Below are positions 17,118 through 27,473 of a stretch of DNA of 64,000 bases, one piece after another. The stretch's first letter is position 1, and the number at the start of each line of letters is the position of its first letter. Source of the stretch: Antonospora locustae (lineage: Eukaryota; Microsporidia); the NCBI GenBank assembly GCA_007674295.1, contig CM017448.1, positions 204,254 through 268,253 of the forward strand, written 5' to 3'. The notes under the pieces are model-generated. The model was not told the DNA's origin, did no database searches, and saw nothing but the letters and a program-made list of their open reading frames with translations. The position numbers and the translations under genes were made by a program.

Positions 17118-19829
17118 ATGGCCAAGAAAAAAAAGACATCCAGTGCTTTACAGTCCAGAAACACACGGAGCACAGGTGCCTGGAATCATAGCACAGATAG
17201 AACATATGGTTTGATACAAGAAATTAGAGCAAATCGGAGAGGAAAAGGCAAGATTAGTGCAGAAGTACAGGATCTTTTAAGAGACGCCTATATGTTTTTT
17301 GTGCAAAGCGATCTGACAAAGTGCAAACAGAAGTTGGAAATTGCCATGCAACTTTCATCCACGTGTCCTCAGATATACCAGACACTTGGCACAATCTTTG
17401 AGGACCAGGGAAACATGGAAAAAGCTTTCTACTTTTTTCTCATATCAGCACATATAAAAAAGACAGACATCGAGCTCTGGAAGAAGCTTTACTTTTTCAC
17501 ATTCGAACTGAACATGCTTGAGGAAAGAGTCAAAATATTATCTGAAATACAGAAGCTTCATGATAGTAAGGATATTGTCTTGGAAAAGATTTGGCTCTAT
17601 GAGAAGATTGGCAACGAATTTAAGGCCAGTGAAGCGGAGACAGAGCTTATAAAATTTGAAGGGTGCGTGCCAGCTATTTTGTACTCTGCACTAGCCAAGT
17701 TGAAAAATATGCTTCAAGTACGCAAAGTGTGTAAAAAGGTGCTGTTGATTGTAATGAAAAGCCAGCTACGCATGGACACAAGCTTCATGATTCAGCTGAT
17801 ATACATATCCTTCAAGTCAAAGTGCTTCTACTACCTGAGGAAGTTTTTCCATAAAAACGTAATTTTCACATCTGAAAAGCTGTCCTTGGATCTTAGGCTT
17901 ATTTTTCTAATTACAGAGATAATGTGCACAGATAAGCTTTTGGAAACAATGTGTTTTTTTGCAGAATATGAAGAAAAAGATGTCTATGCAAACATGGATC
18001 TGATTTTGTACCTTGCAGATGCACTGTACTTTAAGAAATTTTATGATGCATGCAATGAAGTGCTCCTTATGTTGAAAAACCTTAAGGGAATGTGCCATTT
18101 GTGTTTTTTGGAATATGAGGCAGATACAAAGTACACTATCAGTAGCAGTCCCAGCAGTAGCCACGGGCTTTTAATGCTTCGGTCGTCTGCAAGGACAGCA
18201 GTCACACGCCACGGCTCTGGAATGATCTTGGGCGAGACCATTTCATACATACTCTCTAAAGAAGAGCACGATAAGGAAATGAAATGCAGCACAGGAAACA
18301 TGGAATTGGCAGCAGGTGAGGAAAACCAGTCGCAGACTGTGATCAAAAAGTTCTTTGGAAGCTCCGTCGTTAACCGAAGAGGAAGAGCGCTATTTCTCCA
18401 AGACGAGATAGATATAAGACAAGCTCCTCTTTTAGTCAAGCTGAACAGAAAGGACGAGGGTCTCCAGCTATACCTGAAACTCTATGCAGAAGACCCGCTA
18501 AACTACCAAGTAAAACAAGCAATAAGCGAAATATACTACGAGCTAGGCGCACATGACCTTGCAAGACAATACTCCATAAAGAAAGATGCTGTTGACATCA
18601 TAAACGATCTAACTGACATTGACAAGAGAGTGTTCAGATACACAATAGAGGAATGCCGAACAATTCGCGAAGCATTTCTTGCTGTCAGTCATATAGACCC
18701 TTTGAGCATTGATTATGCATGCATACCAAGCTTTTTAAGTGCATGTCAACCTCTTGTACGCGACTGTGAGAGCAACCCATTTCTTCTGAATTCAGATAAG
18801 AAGTTCAAGGCATTTCTCACACAGGATGAACGCCTTGGAAACCAGATGCCAGACATAGACGTGTGCAAGATTATTGAGGAGAGGAAGGAGCTGACTGTAA
18901 GAGAAAAGCGATATAAAAGTGCCAGACTAATGAGTCTGCATGGCCTTGACATAAACGAGTGGCACTGTCTTCTCACAAAATATGTACTAGGATGCCACAG
19001 AGTAGGGCAGAACCATGATGCAACTCGTGTTCTGAAGAGAGCACTTTCTTCTTTTATTATGAGGGACGACGAAGTGGTTCTTGTTAAAATGGTTTTTTTA
19101 GGCATTCGAGTAGCTGTGCAAAGCAATGATCTGAATCTTCTGATATACAGTGTCAAAAAGTTGGACACCAAGCTCTCTGCCCGCTATTTCTCGCTAGTTT
19201 ACTACTTTCTGAACTTCCTAAACACTTCCTTGCAGAGAGGAGATTTCATGGCTTTTCAGCGTAACCTTCAGAGACTTTACAAACGCAAGTTGAAGAATGT
19301 TTGCAAGGACTTAGAAAATCTGGATTTTTCTTCATCAGAAAGTGATGATAAGCCTATCACACACGCTACAAAAGAACATGAGAGCCTCTTTATGTATCTC
19401 AACAGTTGCCTTCCTAACTTTCTGTATCCTTCTACACTAGAAAGAATATGTAGAATGACCAGAAGTCGCTCAAAGTCGTTAGAAACCGAGATCACGCTCT
19501 CAGCGATATTTCTTTGCCAAAGCACAAGTCGCAAGATCAGTAACCGAAAGCTGTTTATCGACAAAGGCCTAGGAATTTTGAAGAACCTAGAGAAGAGGGC
19601 AAAACAGGAGGACAAGGCTGTTGTGTGGTACAATCTTGGAAGAGCGTATCATCAATTTGGAATTCTAGGAATAGCAGAGATGTTTTACAGAAAAAGCATG
19701 GAGACCATAAACATGGAGCTGAAAAGAATGGCTGCATTCAACCTTGTACTTATTTATAAGAAAAATGGGTCATCTGCGCTACATCGTGGAATTCTTGAGA
19801 GGCTGAGAAGACAGGAAGAGACATCATAG
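17118..19829 (+). CDS. TFC4: RNA polymerase III transcription factor TFIIIC, TPR subunit (TFC4-like)
   Basis: A 903-residue TPR protein with a basic N-terminus. Early repeats around residues 70-140 read CPQIYQTLGTIFEDQGNMEK and FYFFLISAHIKKTDIELWKK; late repeats near 830-880 include VWYNLGRAYHQFGILGIAEM and AAFNLVLIYKKNG. This two-block TPR arrangement and wording match Tfc4/TFIIIC102, which recruits TFIIIB to tRNA and 5S genes. Yeast Tfc4 is 1,025 residues. Around residue 330-430 is a low-complexity, serine-rich linker. CCC occurs five bases before the ATG. Confidence 0.85.
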   Translation: MAKKKKTSSALQSRNTRSTGAWNHSTDRTYGLIQEIRANRRGKGKISAEVQDLLRDAYMFFVQSDLTKCKQKLEIAMQLSSTCPQIYQTLGTIFEDQGNMEKAFYFFLISAHIKKTDIELWKKLYFFTFELNMLEERVKILSEIQKLHDSKDIVLEKIWLYEKIGNEFKASEAETELIKFEGCVPAILYSALAKLKNMLQVRKVCKKVLLIVMKSQLRMDTSFMIQLIYISFKSKCFYYLRKFFHKNVIFTSEKLSLDLRLIFLITEIMCTDKLLETMCFFAEYEEKDVYANMDLILYLADALYFKKFYDACNEVLLMLKNLKGMCHLCFLEYEADTKYTISSSPSSSHGLLMLRSSARTAVTRHGSGMILGETISYILSKEEHDKEMKCSTGNMELAAGEENQSQTVIKKFFGSSVVNRRGRALFLQDEIDIRQAPLLVKLNRKDEGLQLYLKLYAEDPLNYQVKQAISEIYYELGAHDLARQYSIKKDAVDIINDLTDIDKRVFRYTIEECRTIREAFLAVSHIDPLSIDYACIPSFLSACQPLVRDCESNPFLLNSDKKFKAFLTQDERLGNQMPDIDVCKIIEERKELTVREKRYKSARLMSLHGLDINEWHCLLTKYVLGCHRVGQNHDATRVLKRALSSFIMRDDEVVLVKMVFLGIRVAVQSNDLNLLIYSVKKLDTKLSARYFSLVYYFLNFLNTSLQRGDFMAFQRNLQRLYKRKLKNVCKDLENLDFSSSESDDKPITHATKEHESLFMYLNSCLPNFLYPSTLERICRMTRSRSKSLETEITLSAIFLCQSTSRKISNRKLFIDKGLGILKNLEKRAKQEDKAVVWYNLGRAYHQFGILGIAEMFYRKSMETINMELKRMAAFNLVLIYKKNGSSALHRGILERLRRQEETS

Positions 19830-19930
19830 AAAATAATATATCTGCAAAAACGCAATCAAGCTGCCATTTGCATGTTCTCAGAAAAAGCTCGATGCAGTGC
19901 GCATATGTGCATAACACTAAAAGGAAATCT

Positions 19931-21502
19931 CTACTCACGTGTCCTCTCTCGTGGCTTATGTTTGATAAATCCATCACATTTTATGACCATCTGTGCAACC
20001 TCAACAGCGGCTGCGATTATTCTTCTCTTTATTCTAAGACTCTCGACAACGCCTGCGCGTCTCATGCATTCGACACTTCCGTTGGCCATGTTGACACCTG
20101 CTGTCTTGTTTCCGTTGAAATGTTCCGACCTCATTCTGGCTTTGATCTCCTCTCCATCAAAGCCTCCGTTTTCGCATATTATCATTGGAATTCTTTGAAG
20201 TGCGTTCGAAAATGCAATAATAGACTCACTCTCCTTACCTGGAAACTCAAGTGCATATCTCCCCAGGCACAGTGCCAGCTCCATTTCCGTTGCACCACCC
20301 CCGCATACAACCTTTTTTTCGTGCTTGATCTTATTCAGGACACACAGCGCATCATGAATGCTTCTTTCAGCCTCATCAAGAACTTCCTGGCTGCTTCCTC
20401 TCAAGATAATTGTAGATGCGTTTTGGCCTTTCTTCTCAAACTTTATCATTCTTTCGTTTCCAATCAACACGTTTGCTACTTTTGTGCACGACCCAAAGTG
20501 TTCTTCGTCCAGCTTGTCAAAGGTACTCATAATCCTCCCTCCAAGAAACTTTGTAAGTCTTTCCACACCGTCAAAGTCCGCGTGCTCTATTGCAATCACA
20601 CCTTTTTCACGAAAAAGCTCAAGAGGATAGTCATATATAAGCTGTCTGTTGATAAAAACCTTGATTGGAACAACGCATATTTTGTCAATCTTCTCTTTCA
20701 TTCTATTTCTCTCCGCCTCTTCGATATCACTCAGCTTAGATATCGAATCCACATTGATCTTTGCTCCAAATATTTTTATTTTGTCTGTGTCAAGTGATGT
20801 GTTTGCTGTCAGCACTCTTATTTCGCTTGCTTCAGTTTCATGCTGGTTTTTGTTCTTTTCATAAAGTAGCTTCTCATCGATGAACTGGTCTTTTTTCAGT
20901 ATGAACCCATCGCTTAAAAATGACTCCTCCAGCTTTCCAGAGCTTTTTATGATCTGTATCATATTCAGATCATCGTTATCACCAAGTCTGCTAACAGCCT
21001 CTAGACAGATTCTGGAAAACAGGTCCAAGTTGCATTTCAAGACCTTAGAGCATATTGTTGTTCGTGCTAAGTTATGCAAGTCCTCGTCGGTCGCATCGCT
21101 TGCAAGAAAAAGAAGCTCCTCCTTTATCTTTTCTAGCGCCAGTTGATAGCCTTCAATGACCTTTATCGGGTGTATTTTGAGCTTGTATGCTTCGTCAATT
21201 AGAAGAGATGCTAGAACAGAGACAGATGTTGTTCCGTCACCCTCCTCCCAGTCTTGAGAAATGGAAGCGTTTATGAGTACTTTTGCTGCAGGATTATCCA
21301 CAACCAGGTTCTTTAGAATCGTTGCGCCGTCGTTTGTAACCGAAACCGATTGGGGCCCCTGCATGATCTTCATGGCGCCCTTTGGACCTAGTGTTGTGCC
21401 AAGTATTGCCCCTATCAGCTCAGCACCTGCCTTGAATGTCCTTATTGCATCATCTCCACGTTCCTCGTGTGTGTCTTCATTATTGTGAGAAAATATGTTC
21501 AT
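19931..21502 (-). CDS. CCT2: T-complex protein 1 subunit beta (CCT2)
   Basis: A 523-residue group II chaperonin subunit. Signs are TLGPKGAMKIM, VTNDGATILKNLVVDNPAAK, DGTTSVSVLASLL, INRQLIYDYPLELF, IAIEHADFDGVERLTK and GGATEMELAL. The phrases NRQLIYDYP and EHADFDGVERL are specific to the beta subunit. It assembles in the eight-membered CCT ring that folds actin and tubulin. The start at 21502 (MNIFS...) matches the family N-terminus and length (about 527). The open frame continues upstream but has no family match. It is divergent from CDS1, starts 84 bp apart, and convergent with TFC4. Confidence 0.95.
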   Translation of the reverse strand: MNIFSHNNEDTHEERGDDAIRTFKAGAELIGAILGTTLGPKGAMKIMQGPQSVSVTNDGATILKNLVVDNPAAKVLINASISQDWEEGDGTTSVSVLASLLIDEAYKLKIHPIKVIEGYQLALEKIKEELLFLASDATDEDLHNLARTTICSKVLKCNLDLFSRICLEAVSRLGDNDDLNMIQIIKSSGKLEESFLSDGFILKKDQFIDEKLLYEKNKNQHETEASEIRVLTANTSLDTDKIKIFGAKINVDSISKLSDIEEAERNRMKEKIDKICVVPIKVFINRQLIYDYPLELFREKGVIAIEHADFDGVERLTKFLGGRIMSTFDKLDEEHFGSCTKVANVLIGNERMIKFEKKGQNASTIILRGSSQEVLDEAERSIHDALCVLNKIKHEKKVVCGGGATEMELALCLGRYALEFPGKESESIIAFSNALQRIPMIICENGGFDGEEIKARMRSEHFNGNKTAGVNMANGSVECMRRAGVVESLRIKRRIIAAAVEVAQMVIKCDGFIKHKPRERTRE

Positions 21503-21585
21503 GTGAGGGTAAAAATTTTGTAGCTCTGAATTCGTACTGGAGTCCTCTGCTATGAGTGTTTTTGCCATCATTATGCCGCAAAACA

Positions 21586-22860
21586 ATGCACAAGACAATC
21601 ATTTACCTCATTTGTTTCCTTATTCTCGCATGGAAGACAGATTCCGGTCTTTTTAGTTTCTTGAAAATCCATAGCCCATTGATGAAAGCTAAGCAGAACT
21701 TGCATACAGAGCCGGTCCTGAAAAGAAGCTATGCAATGAAAATGTCCCAAGATGCCCCTGAGCAGCTTTCATGTAGCAATGCAACAGAGAAGAGCTGCAG
21801 AAGCAGATGCATAAAGCGAGTTCTCAGCACAGTTTGTGTGGATAGTCTTACAAGACGTGCATTACTGACCATATTTATGATAGGATCCTTTGGATATCTT
21901 GCCATGAAAGACAAGATGTTCATAACGGTTCTTATTCTTTTTATACAGATCTGTTCGTTCCGGGAAGTTATATCGGTTGCACTCATTAAGAGAAAAATGA
22001 CACGTCTATCAAAATATCTTATCTTCCATTTTTTCATAACTGCAAACATCTTTTTGCTACATAAATCAATCATAAGCATATTTAGCAAAACTATGCTCAT
22101 AAAATACAACAGGTTTTGTACGCTCATGAGCTTTTGCTTTTACGTCATGGGATTTTGTATATTCACATATAGCCTCAGGAAAAAGAGCCTGAAAAAGCAA
22201 TTCTATGTATTTGGAGTCACACACCTGACTACAATTTTGATGTGCAAGGCTGTGCAGGCGGCCATTCTAAATCTTGAAAGAGGCAAGTTTTGGGTTGTTT
22301 TCCCAGCATCACTTGTGATATCTAATGATATATCTGCGTATGTTGTAGGAAAACTAATAGGACGGAGACCTCTGTTTAAAATAAGCCCCAAAAAGACAAC
22401 TGAAGGCTTCGTAGGTGGATTTATCGGCACAGGAATCTTGGGCATCGTGATAGCCTATTCTACGCTAAGATTCAAGCTAGTTAGCGATGAGTACCTAGAA
22501 AAGTTTTCAGAGCAATTTATACTGAGTATTGCTGGATGTGCGTTTACAGTGAAGGCAATATACGTTCACTCGCTGTTCTTTATACTGTTTGCATCTTTTG
22601 TTGCACCCTTTGGCGGATTTTTTGCAAGCGGATACAAAAGAACTTTTGGTGTTAAGGACTTTGGTACGATCATTCCAGGCCATGGAGGAATGATGGACAG
22701 AATGGACTGTCAGTTTATGATGGCTGTTTTTACAAATGTCTACATCAGTACATTTCTGAATGTGGGCCTGTGGAATGTTGCAGACGTTGTAATATTTGTT
22801 CAGAAAAGACTGAGCCAACCACAAATCGAGGAATTGGTTCGCATACTGACATCGACATAA
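21586..22860 (+). CDS. CDS1: Phosphatidate cytidylyltransferase (CDP-DAG synthase)
   Basis: A polytopic membrane protein, 424 residues from ATG 21586. The signature is ISPKKTTEGFVGGFIGTG in the middle and FASGYKRTFGVKDFG plus IPGHGGMMDRMDCQ near the end, the CDP-DAG synthase catalytic block. It makes CDP-diacylglycerol from CTP and phosphatidate in the ER, the substrate of PIS1 at 15.0 kb. The N-terminus is uncertain: another ATG at 21736 would remove a hydrophobic 50-residue leader that is absent from the family. Confidence 0.93.
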   Translation: MHKTIIYLICFLILAWKTDSGLFSFLKIHSPLMKAKQNLHTEPVLKRSYAMKMSQDAPEQLSCSNATEKSCRSRCIKRVLSTVCVDSLTRRALLTIFMIGSFGYLAMKDKMFITVLILFIQICSFREVISVALIKRKMTRLSKYLIFHFFITANIFLLHKSIISIFSKTMLIKYNRFCTLMSFCFYVMGFCIFTYSLRKKSLKKQFYVFGVTHLTTILMCKAVQAAILNLERGKFWVVFPASLVISNDISAYVVGKLIGRRPLFKISPKKTTEGFVGGFIGTGILGIVIAYSTLRFKLVSDEYLEKFSEQFILSIAGCAFTVKAIYVHSLFFILFASFVAPFGGFFASGYKRTFGVKDFGTIIPGHGGMMDRMDCQFMMAVFTNVYISTFLNVGLWNVADVVIFVQKRLSQPQIEELVRILTST

Positions 22861-22882
22861 GTAAAAAGATATGTTTATATCA

Positions 22883-23647
22883 TTATGTTTTCTCTGAAAG
22901 TCCACGAGTCTCTACCAAGGCTCGATGTTTCACAGAACTTCGCTGTCTTCTTGTCATCTTTACCATACTTGCACAGAAAAGGATTACGACGAAAAGCACT
23001 AGAACGAATATTATTCTATTTTTGAGAAACACTCCTTTAGACGGTGTCAATGCAAGCTCTCTGTTTGTACACTTTATGTTCTCGTTTGTCTGAGCCATGA
23101 AAAACTCGATTCTATCGAGCTTCCATGTCTGCGACCCTATTGCAATTTTCAACTCCATTAAGATTGTGGTGAGTCCAAATATCGACTGCCTGATATCATT
23201 AGCCTGCACCATACTTTCGTTCAGCAGCACTTTCTCGTCACGTTCGTCAAGTCTGTCAAATATCTCCATGCAGCTTACCTTTTTTAGAAAGTCCTGCTGC
23301 ATGGATCTGTAGCTGTGAACTATTTTTTGGAGTTCTAGAGAAAGGTAGTCACTGATATTCTTCTTCATGGTATCTGTTATGCTGTACGAACCTACGCGGC
23401 GTATAGCACGTTCGATCTCTTCAATTCCCGCGTCAATCTCTGCCTTTTTAATTGTTATGTCTTCCATTCGCTGTTTTCTTGACACAAAGCTTGGCAGACA
23501 CTGACGCTCTTGCATGACATGCAAGTCGTTAATATTAGACTTGGTCTTTGTGATATTCATCTTTACGTCATCAATACTTATAGGTCTAAATGCATATCCG
23601 TCTTCTCTTCTGCGCCGCAAAACGGCTCTTCCCCTGTTTACCAACAT
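22883..23647 (-). CDS. TLG2: Syntaxin-type Qa-SNARE, Tlg2/syntaxin-16-like
   Basis: A 254-residue tail-region membrane protein. The SNARE helix (about 160-215) contains QANDIRQSIFGLTTILMELK and IGSQTWKLDRIEFFM, with the central Q in the middle. One transmembrane helix follows (IIFVLVLFVVILFCASMV), then a 27-residue luminal tail. A luminal tail is characteristic of yeast Tlg2, which drives fusion at the late Golgi and endosome. The N-terminal Habc region is short. It is convergent with CDS1, 22 bp apart. Confidence 0.78.
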   Translation of the reverse strand: MLVNRGRAVLRRRREDGYAFRPISIDDVKMNITKTKSNINDLHVMQERQCLPSFVSRKQRMEDITIKKAEIDAGIEEIERAIRRVGSYSITDTMKKNISDYLSLELQKIVHSYRSMQQDFLKKVSCMEIFDRLDERDEKVLLNESMVQANDIRQSIFGLTTILMELKIAIGSQTWKLDRIEFFMAQTNENIKCTNRELALTPSKGVFLKNRIIFVLVLFVVILFCASMVKMTRRQRSSVKHRALVETRGLSEKT

Positions 23648-23746
23648 CCAACTGTTTTCGGCTTTGTTTGAAACGCTTTCCTGTTATAAGGTTTGAGAGT
23701 TTGTTTCATCCTCTTCTTTCAATGTTGCAGTGAAAGAATCTCGCCT

Positions 23747-24169
23747 CTAGTATCCAGAGCATCCTCTGCATCCACAGTTATCACACTCCACTACACTGTT
23801 TGTCTCTAAATTTCTCCGTGGAACTCTACATATGCACACGTTGCCATGTTTGCTGTCGTTCTGTATGCACCGGAGACAGCAAAGATTTTCATACCCGTTT
23901 TTTTTCCAATAGCATACAAGAACATGGTCGCAGTAGAAATTTTCTGTGCAATATCTGTACATGCGTTTGGAAATCTTCCCGCTCTTATACATGTCATATA
24001 TATTCTTTGTGCGCTCTCTGTGCAGGCGAAATATTGGCCAGTACCTCTCCTGCTCGCGAATACCTGTGTCCTGGCTAGCTTCAATATCACGCATTTTCTG
24101 CTCAACCTCGTCGATGTAATTTGAAATTACAGGCCATTCATCGGGCGGATCCTGGTGATAGCGAGGCAT
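23747..24169 (-). CDS. BUD31: Pre-mRNA splicing factor BUD31 (G10 family)
   Basis: At 140 residues it is nearly full family length (157 in yeast). It shows YWPIFRLHRERTKNIYDM, KKNGYENLCCLRCIQ and ECDNCGCRGCSG; the cysteines form the zinc clusters of the G10 fold. BUD31 is a core component of the activated spliceosome. The ATG directly follows CCC on the minus strand. Its presence fits the spliced RPL39 gene in this same window. Confidence 0.96.
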   Translation of the reverse strand: MPRYHQDPPDEWPVISNYIDEVEQKMRDIEASQDTGIREQERYWPIFRLHRERTKNIYDMYKSGKISKRMYRYCTENFYCDHVLVCYWKKNGYENLCCLRCIQNDSKHGNVCICRVPRRNLETNSVVECDNCGCRGCSGY

Positions 24170-24628
24170 GGGCGGTATTTGTGTTTTGGTAAATACATTA
24201 CAAAAAAGAGTTCGTGGAATTTTTTATTCTCGAGAATATTTTCGCAAACATTTGCTGATATAGTGATGGATCTGTCTTTGAATACGAACCCCACAATATA
24301 TAACTGATACCTGCAAAGCAACAGTATCAGATGTGCTACTATTCTTACATTTCAATTAAAGACCTACAGATAAGTGGCATCATGTCTAAACCAGCCGCTT
24401 AGATAATTGTGGAATCTAACAGATTATCTTCTTTATTAAACCATCATTGATGTCACATTCTAACAAGTAATAGAATTATGTGCTTTTCATATGCTACTTT
24501 CTGTCTCGCTAAAGCGACTTGCAAATGGCACCAATGGCAAACCTCTGCTTTTGAAAAGGAATATGTAATTTCCATTAGCGAAACACAGTCAATGTGCACA
24601 ATACCTAGAAGTTGGTTTATTTAAACGA
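24170..24628. other. Intergenic, 459 bp
   Basis: AT-rich promoter region between the divergent BUD31 and GGT genes. The only frame of note is a 40-codon minus-strand ORF near 24453-24575 with no recognisable family. No RNA gene seen. Confidence 0.5.
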
Positions 24629-26455
24629 ATGTTTCATGTTAAAATGAAAAACATTCTAGCACCAAAAGCAAACATGAGCAGCCTGATGGTTCAGAAAACA
24701 TGGACTGTTGTACTTTTGGTAACATTTTTATACATTGAGACTAAAATGAGCCATCAAGAGACTAAAGATTTCCTCAATTTCAGGGATCTTGAAAAACAGC
24801 ATACTGTACAAAGTACAAGTGAGAACGCTGGAGCGGTATTTAGAACGTGTGCAGTTAGTACAGAGGTTCCGATTTGTTCGAAGATAGGTGTTGAAATTAT
24901 GAGGATGGGCGGAAATGCAATGGATGCAGCAGTAGCATCCACAATCTGCGTGGGCATAATAAACTCATTTTCATCTGGAATTGGTGGTGGTGGCTTCATG
25001 CTCATAAGAAAGCCTGCTGATGATGGAGATGTGGTTGACATGATTGACTTTAGGGAAACAGCCCCATCTGGTATTACTGTTGAATATCTCCAGGCCAAGG
25101 CAGACCTTACAAAGGTAAGCGGAACTTCGGTTGCCGTCCCTGGAGAGATTAAGGGCTTGTACATGGCACACAAGAAGTATGGGAGGCTTCCCTGGAAGGA
25201 GCTATTTACAAAGAACATAGAAATAGCAAATGACTTTGAAGCAAGCGAGCAACTGTGCAGAAGACTAAAAAAGTTGCAAACATATATATTTGCAGATGAG
25301 GGTCTCAGAAAAACATATACAAGAGGCGACAACTTGGTTGTTCCAGGCCAGAAGATACAGAGAAAAAACTATGCAAAAACACTTAGAACAGTTGCTGAAG
25401 ACCCAGATTCATTTTATACAGGCGAGATAGCTGAAAAAATAGTAAGGTCTGTGCGGTCAAATGGTGGAATACTAAATAAGCAAGACCTTGCATCATATAA
25501 AGCAGTGCACAGAAAGGTTCTAGCTGGAAAGTATCGAGATTACACGGTGTACACAACAAACCTGCCAACAAGTGGTGCATTTATCATACAAGCCCTGAAT
25601 GTAATGGAGAACTTTGATTTGCCAGATATAGCAAGGGTTGGGAGGGAAACGAAGCAGTATCCTCACTATCATCTTTTGATCGAAATATTTAAGTTCATGG
25701 CAGCAAAAAGGGGTGAACTTGCTGATCCTGATTTCCTACCTAGGTGGGAGGAACTTGTGAAAGAAATCATCTCGGAAAAGTATGCAAAGTCAATTGTTGA
25801 GAAGATTGACTTCAACAGTGTACTTGCACCGGAGGAGTATGGGAGAGTTCTAGAAAGCACAGATGATCACGGCACCACGCATCTAAATGTTGTTGATAAG
25901 GATGACATGGTTGTGCTTGTCACAAGCACAGTGAATCTTGAGTTTGGTGCCAAGTTCATGGACTTGGAGACTGGAATCATATTCAACAACGAAGTTGACG
26001 ACTTCTATGTCCCCAAGGTCAAAAATGCTTTTGATCTTGACAAAATGGGAAAGAATATCATCAAGCCTGGAAAGAGACCTTTTTCGTCAGCAGCACCTGT
26101 TATAATGATGAAGCACGACGAAATAATTGCAATTGGTGCTGCTGGAGGCACTAGAATACCAACGTCTATCTTTTCCGTGATATTTCACCTGATTCTAGGC
26201 AGGAGTCTTCAAGACGCAATCATGGAATCACGCATACACAACCAACTAGTGCCCGCATATACATACATTGAGAATAGCCTTGACAAAAAGATAATAAAAT
26301 ACTTGAGATCGCTAGGCCACAACGTGGCTGTGTCATCACAGAATTCGATATTCACTTCTGTGCAAGGCATCAGAGTTATGAGGCTGGAAAATGGGGAAAG
26401 ACAAATAGAGGCATTTTCGGACAAGAGGAAAGGTGGTCTCTCGTCGGGGATGTGA
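24629..26455 (+). CDS. GGT1: Gamma-glutamyltransferase, type II membrane protein
   Basis: A 608-residue protein with an N-terminal signal anchor (about residues 21-38, TWTVVLLVTFLYIE) and a full GGT fold. Signs are GGNAMDAAVAS, SSGIGGGGFMLIR, FRETAPSG, the autoprocessing/catalytic DDHGTTHLNVV (T416 nucleophile), and STVNLEFGAKF. Residues of the gamma-glutamyl site follow (SSAAPVIM, GAAGGTRIPTS). GGT cleaves glutathione at the cell surface and releases glutamate for uptake. The length is that of a complete enzyme. The start has no CCC context; a second ATG is at 24644. Such an enzyme is unexpected in a reduced microsporidian genome. Confidence 0.94.
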   Translation: MFHVKMKNILAPKANMSSLMVQKTWTVVLLVTFLYIETKMSHQETKDFLNFRDLEKQHTVQSTSENAGAVFRTCAVSTEVPICSKIGVEIMRMGGNAMDAAVASTICVGIINSFSSGIGGGGFMLIRKPADDGDVVDMIDFRETAPSGITVEYLQAKADLTKVSGTSVAVPGEIKGLYMAHKKYGRLPWKELFTKNIEIANDFEASEQLCRRLKKLQTYIFADEGLRKTYTRGDNLVVPGQKIQRKNYAKTLRTVAEDPDSFYTGEIAEKIVRSVRSNGGILNKQDLASYKAVHRKVLAGKYRDYTVYTTNLPTSGAFIIQALNVMENFDLPDIARVGRETKQYPHYHLLIEIFKFMAAKRGELADPDFLPRWEELVKEIISEKYAKSIVEKIDFNSVLAPEEYGRVLESTDDHGTTHLNVVDKDDMVVLVTSTVNLEFGAKFMDLETGIIFNNEVDDFYVPKVKNAFDLDKMGKNIIKPGKRPFSSAAPVIMMKHDEIIAIGAAGGTRIPTSIFSVIFHLILGRSLQDAIMESRIHNQLVPAYTYIENSLDKKIIKYLRSLGHNVAVSSQNSIFTSVQGIRVMRLENGERQIEAFSDKRKGGLSSGM

Positions 26456-26513
26456 CAAGTTTGTCGCAATTGTTTGCTCATTAAGAAAACACAACCATGA
26501 AGACAAAGACCCC

Positions 26514-27473
26514 ATGCTACTGAATGCTTTGCTTGAAAATGCGAATGCTGTTAGACTACAACACAAGAAAATCAGTGCAATCATGATCTTTACCGCAATG
26601 TACTTCCTCTGCATTCCAAAATCTAAAGATAAGATTCTCACAGACGAAGCACTTCACGAAAGAATGACACAGATTGATAAAGTATGCCTGGATAAGGGCG
26701 TGTGCTTTTACACAGAAGGCGAATCCGAGGTTTTCTCCTTGAACAATCTTTCTCCAAACTTGACTATTCTTATATATGGAAAAAAGGCAGAACAGAAGTT
26801 GTTTGAAAGACTAGCCCTTTCTCTGCAGAAGGCAAAGGTTATAACTAAAAATGTAAAAATAGTTCTTTCAGATAACGAAAAACAACCGCCACAAAACATT
26901 CAATACTTTTGCACAATTAGATTAGGGTTTAATAGTACATGCTACACGTTGGTCTCGCCTTTTAGAAGCTGGCAGCCAAACTCCGATTTGTTTTTCTTGT
27001 CAAAAGAATACTTTCCTGCAAAGATGTCATACAAGTTCGATTTTACATATAACTATCCTAACAACGTAAACAGTCTATGCATATCTCTTACTGACTCAAT
27101 TCAGGATACCATGAAATTCATGCTGTTCATGCGTGCTCTGCATAATCTCCACTCACATTCTCTTGGGTCATACTTCTACGTTCCCTTTCGTGATTACCAC
27201 GTAAGCATGTTGCATTTGACTCCTTTTGTGGCTATAAATATTATGCATTCTGCATTCTCCTCGCTATGCCATGAAAGACAGAGGTTCAACGTGAAGCTCA
27301 TATGTGCCCTTTTGTACTTGTTCTCGCCTCTGTTTTTGTTTCTTTTCATATTCGATAATCATGCTGTAAATGCTGCATGCATGTTTTTTTTCACGTTTGT
27401 AAATTTTAGACACGGAGTTTTGTATGTGATTCTCGTCTTTGCAAAGAACTTAATCCATTTTCTTTTGGAATAA
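26514..27473 (+). CDS. GAA1: Probable GPI transamidase subunit, GAA1-like
   Basis: 319 residues from an ATG directly after CCCC. An N-terminal membrane helix (ISAIMIFTAMYFLCI) is followed by a luminal region. A segment FMLFMRALHNLHSHSLGSYF, then FVPFRDYHVSML-like text resembles the Gaa1 block where a helix precedes a YLLP..RYVSIG strand. The C-terminus has two or three membrane helices. Gaa1 helps attach GPI anchors to ER proteins. Yeast Gaa1 has 614 residues, so this would be strongly reduced. The match rests on one conserved block. Confidence 0.5.
   Translation: MLLNALLENANAVRLQHKKISAIMIFTAMYFLCIPKSKDKILTDEALHERMTQIDKVCLDKGVCFYTEGESEVFSLNNLSPNLTILIYGKKAEQKLFERLALSLQKAKVITKNVKIVLSDNEKQPPQNIQYFCTIRLGFNSTCYTLVSPFRSWQPNSDLFFLSKEYFPAKMSYKFDFTYNYPNNVNSLCISLTDSIQDTMKFMLFMRALHNLHSHSLGSYFYVPFRDYHVSMLHLTPFVAINIMHSAFSSLCHERQRFNVKLICALLYLFSPLFLFLFIFDNHAVNAACMFFFTFVNFRHGVLYVILVFAKNLIHFLLE

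Noticed and set aside
19868..20797. 309-codon plus-strand frame
   Set aside because: Antisense to CCT2, which has unambiguous chaperonin motifs.
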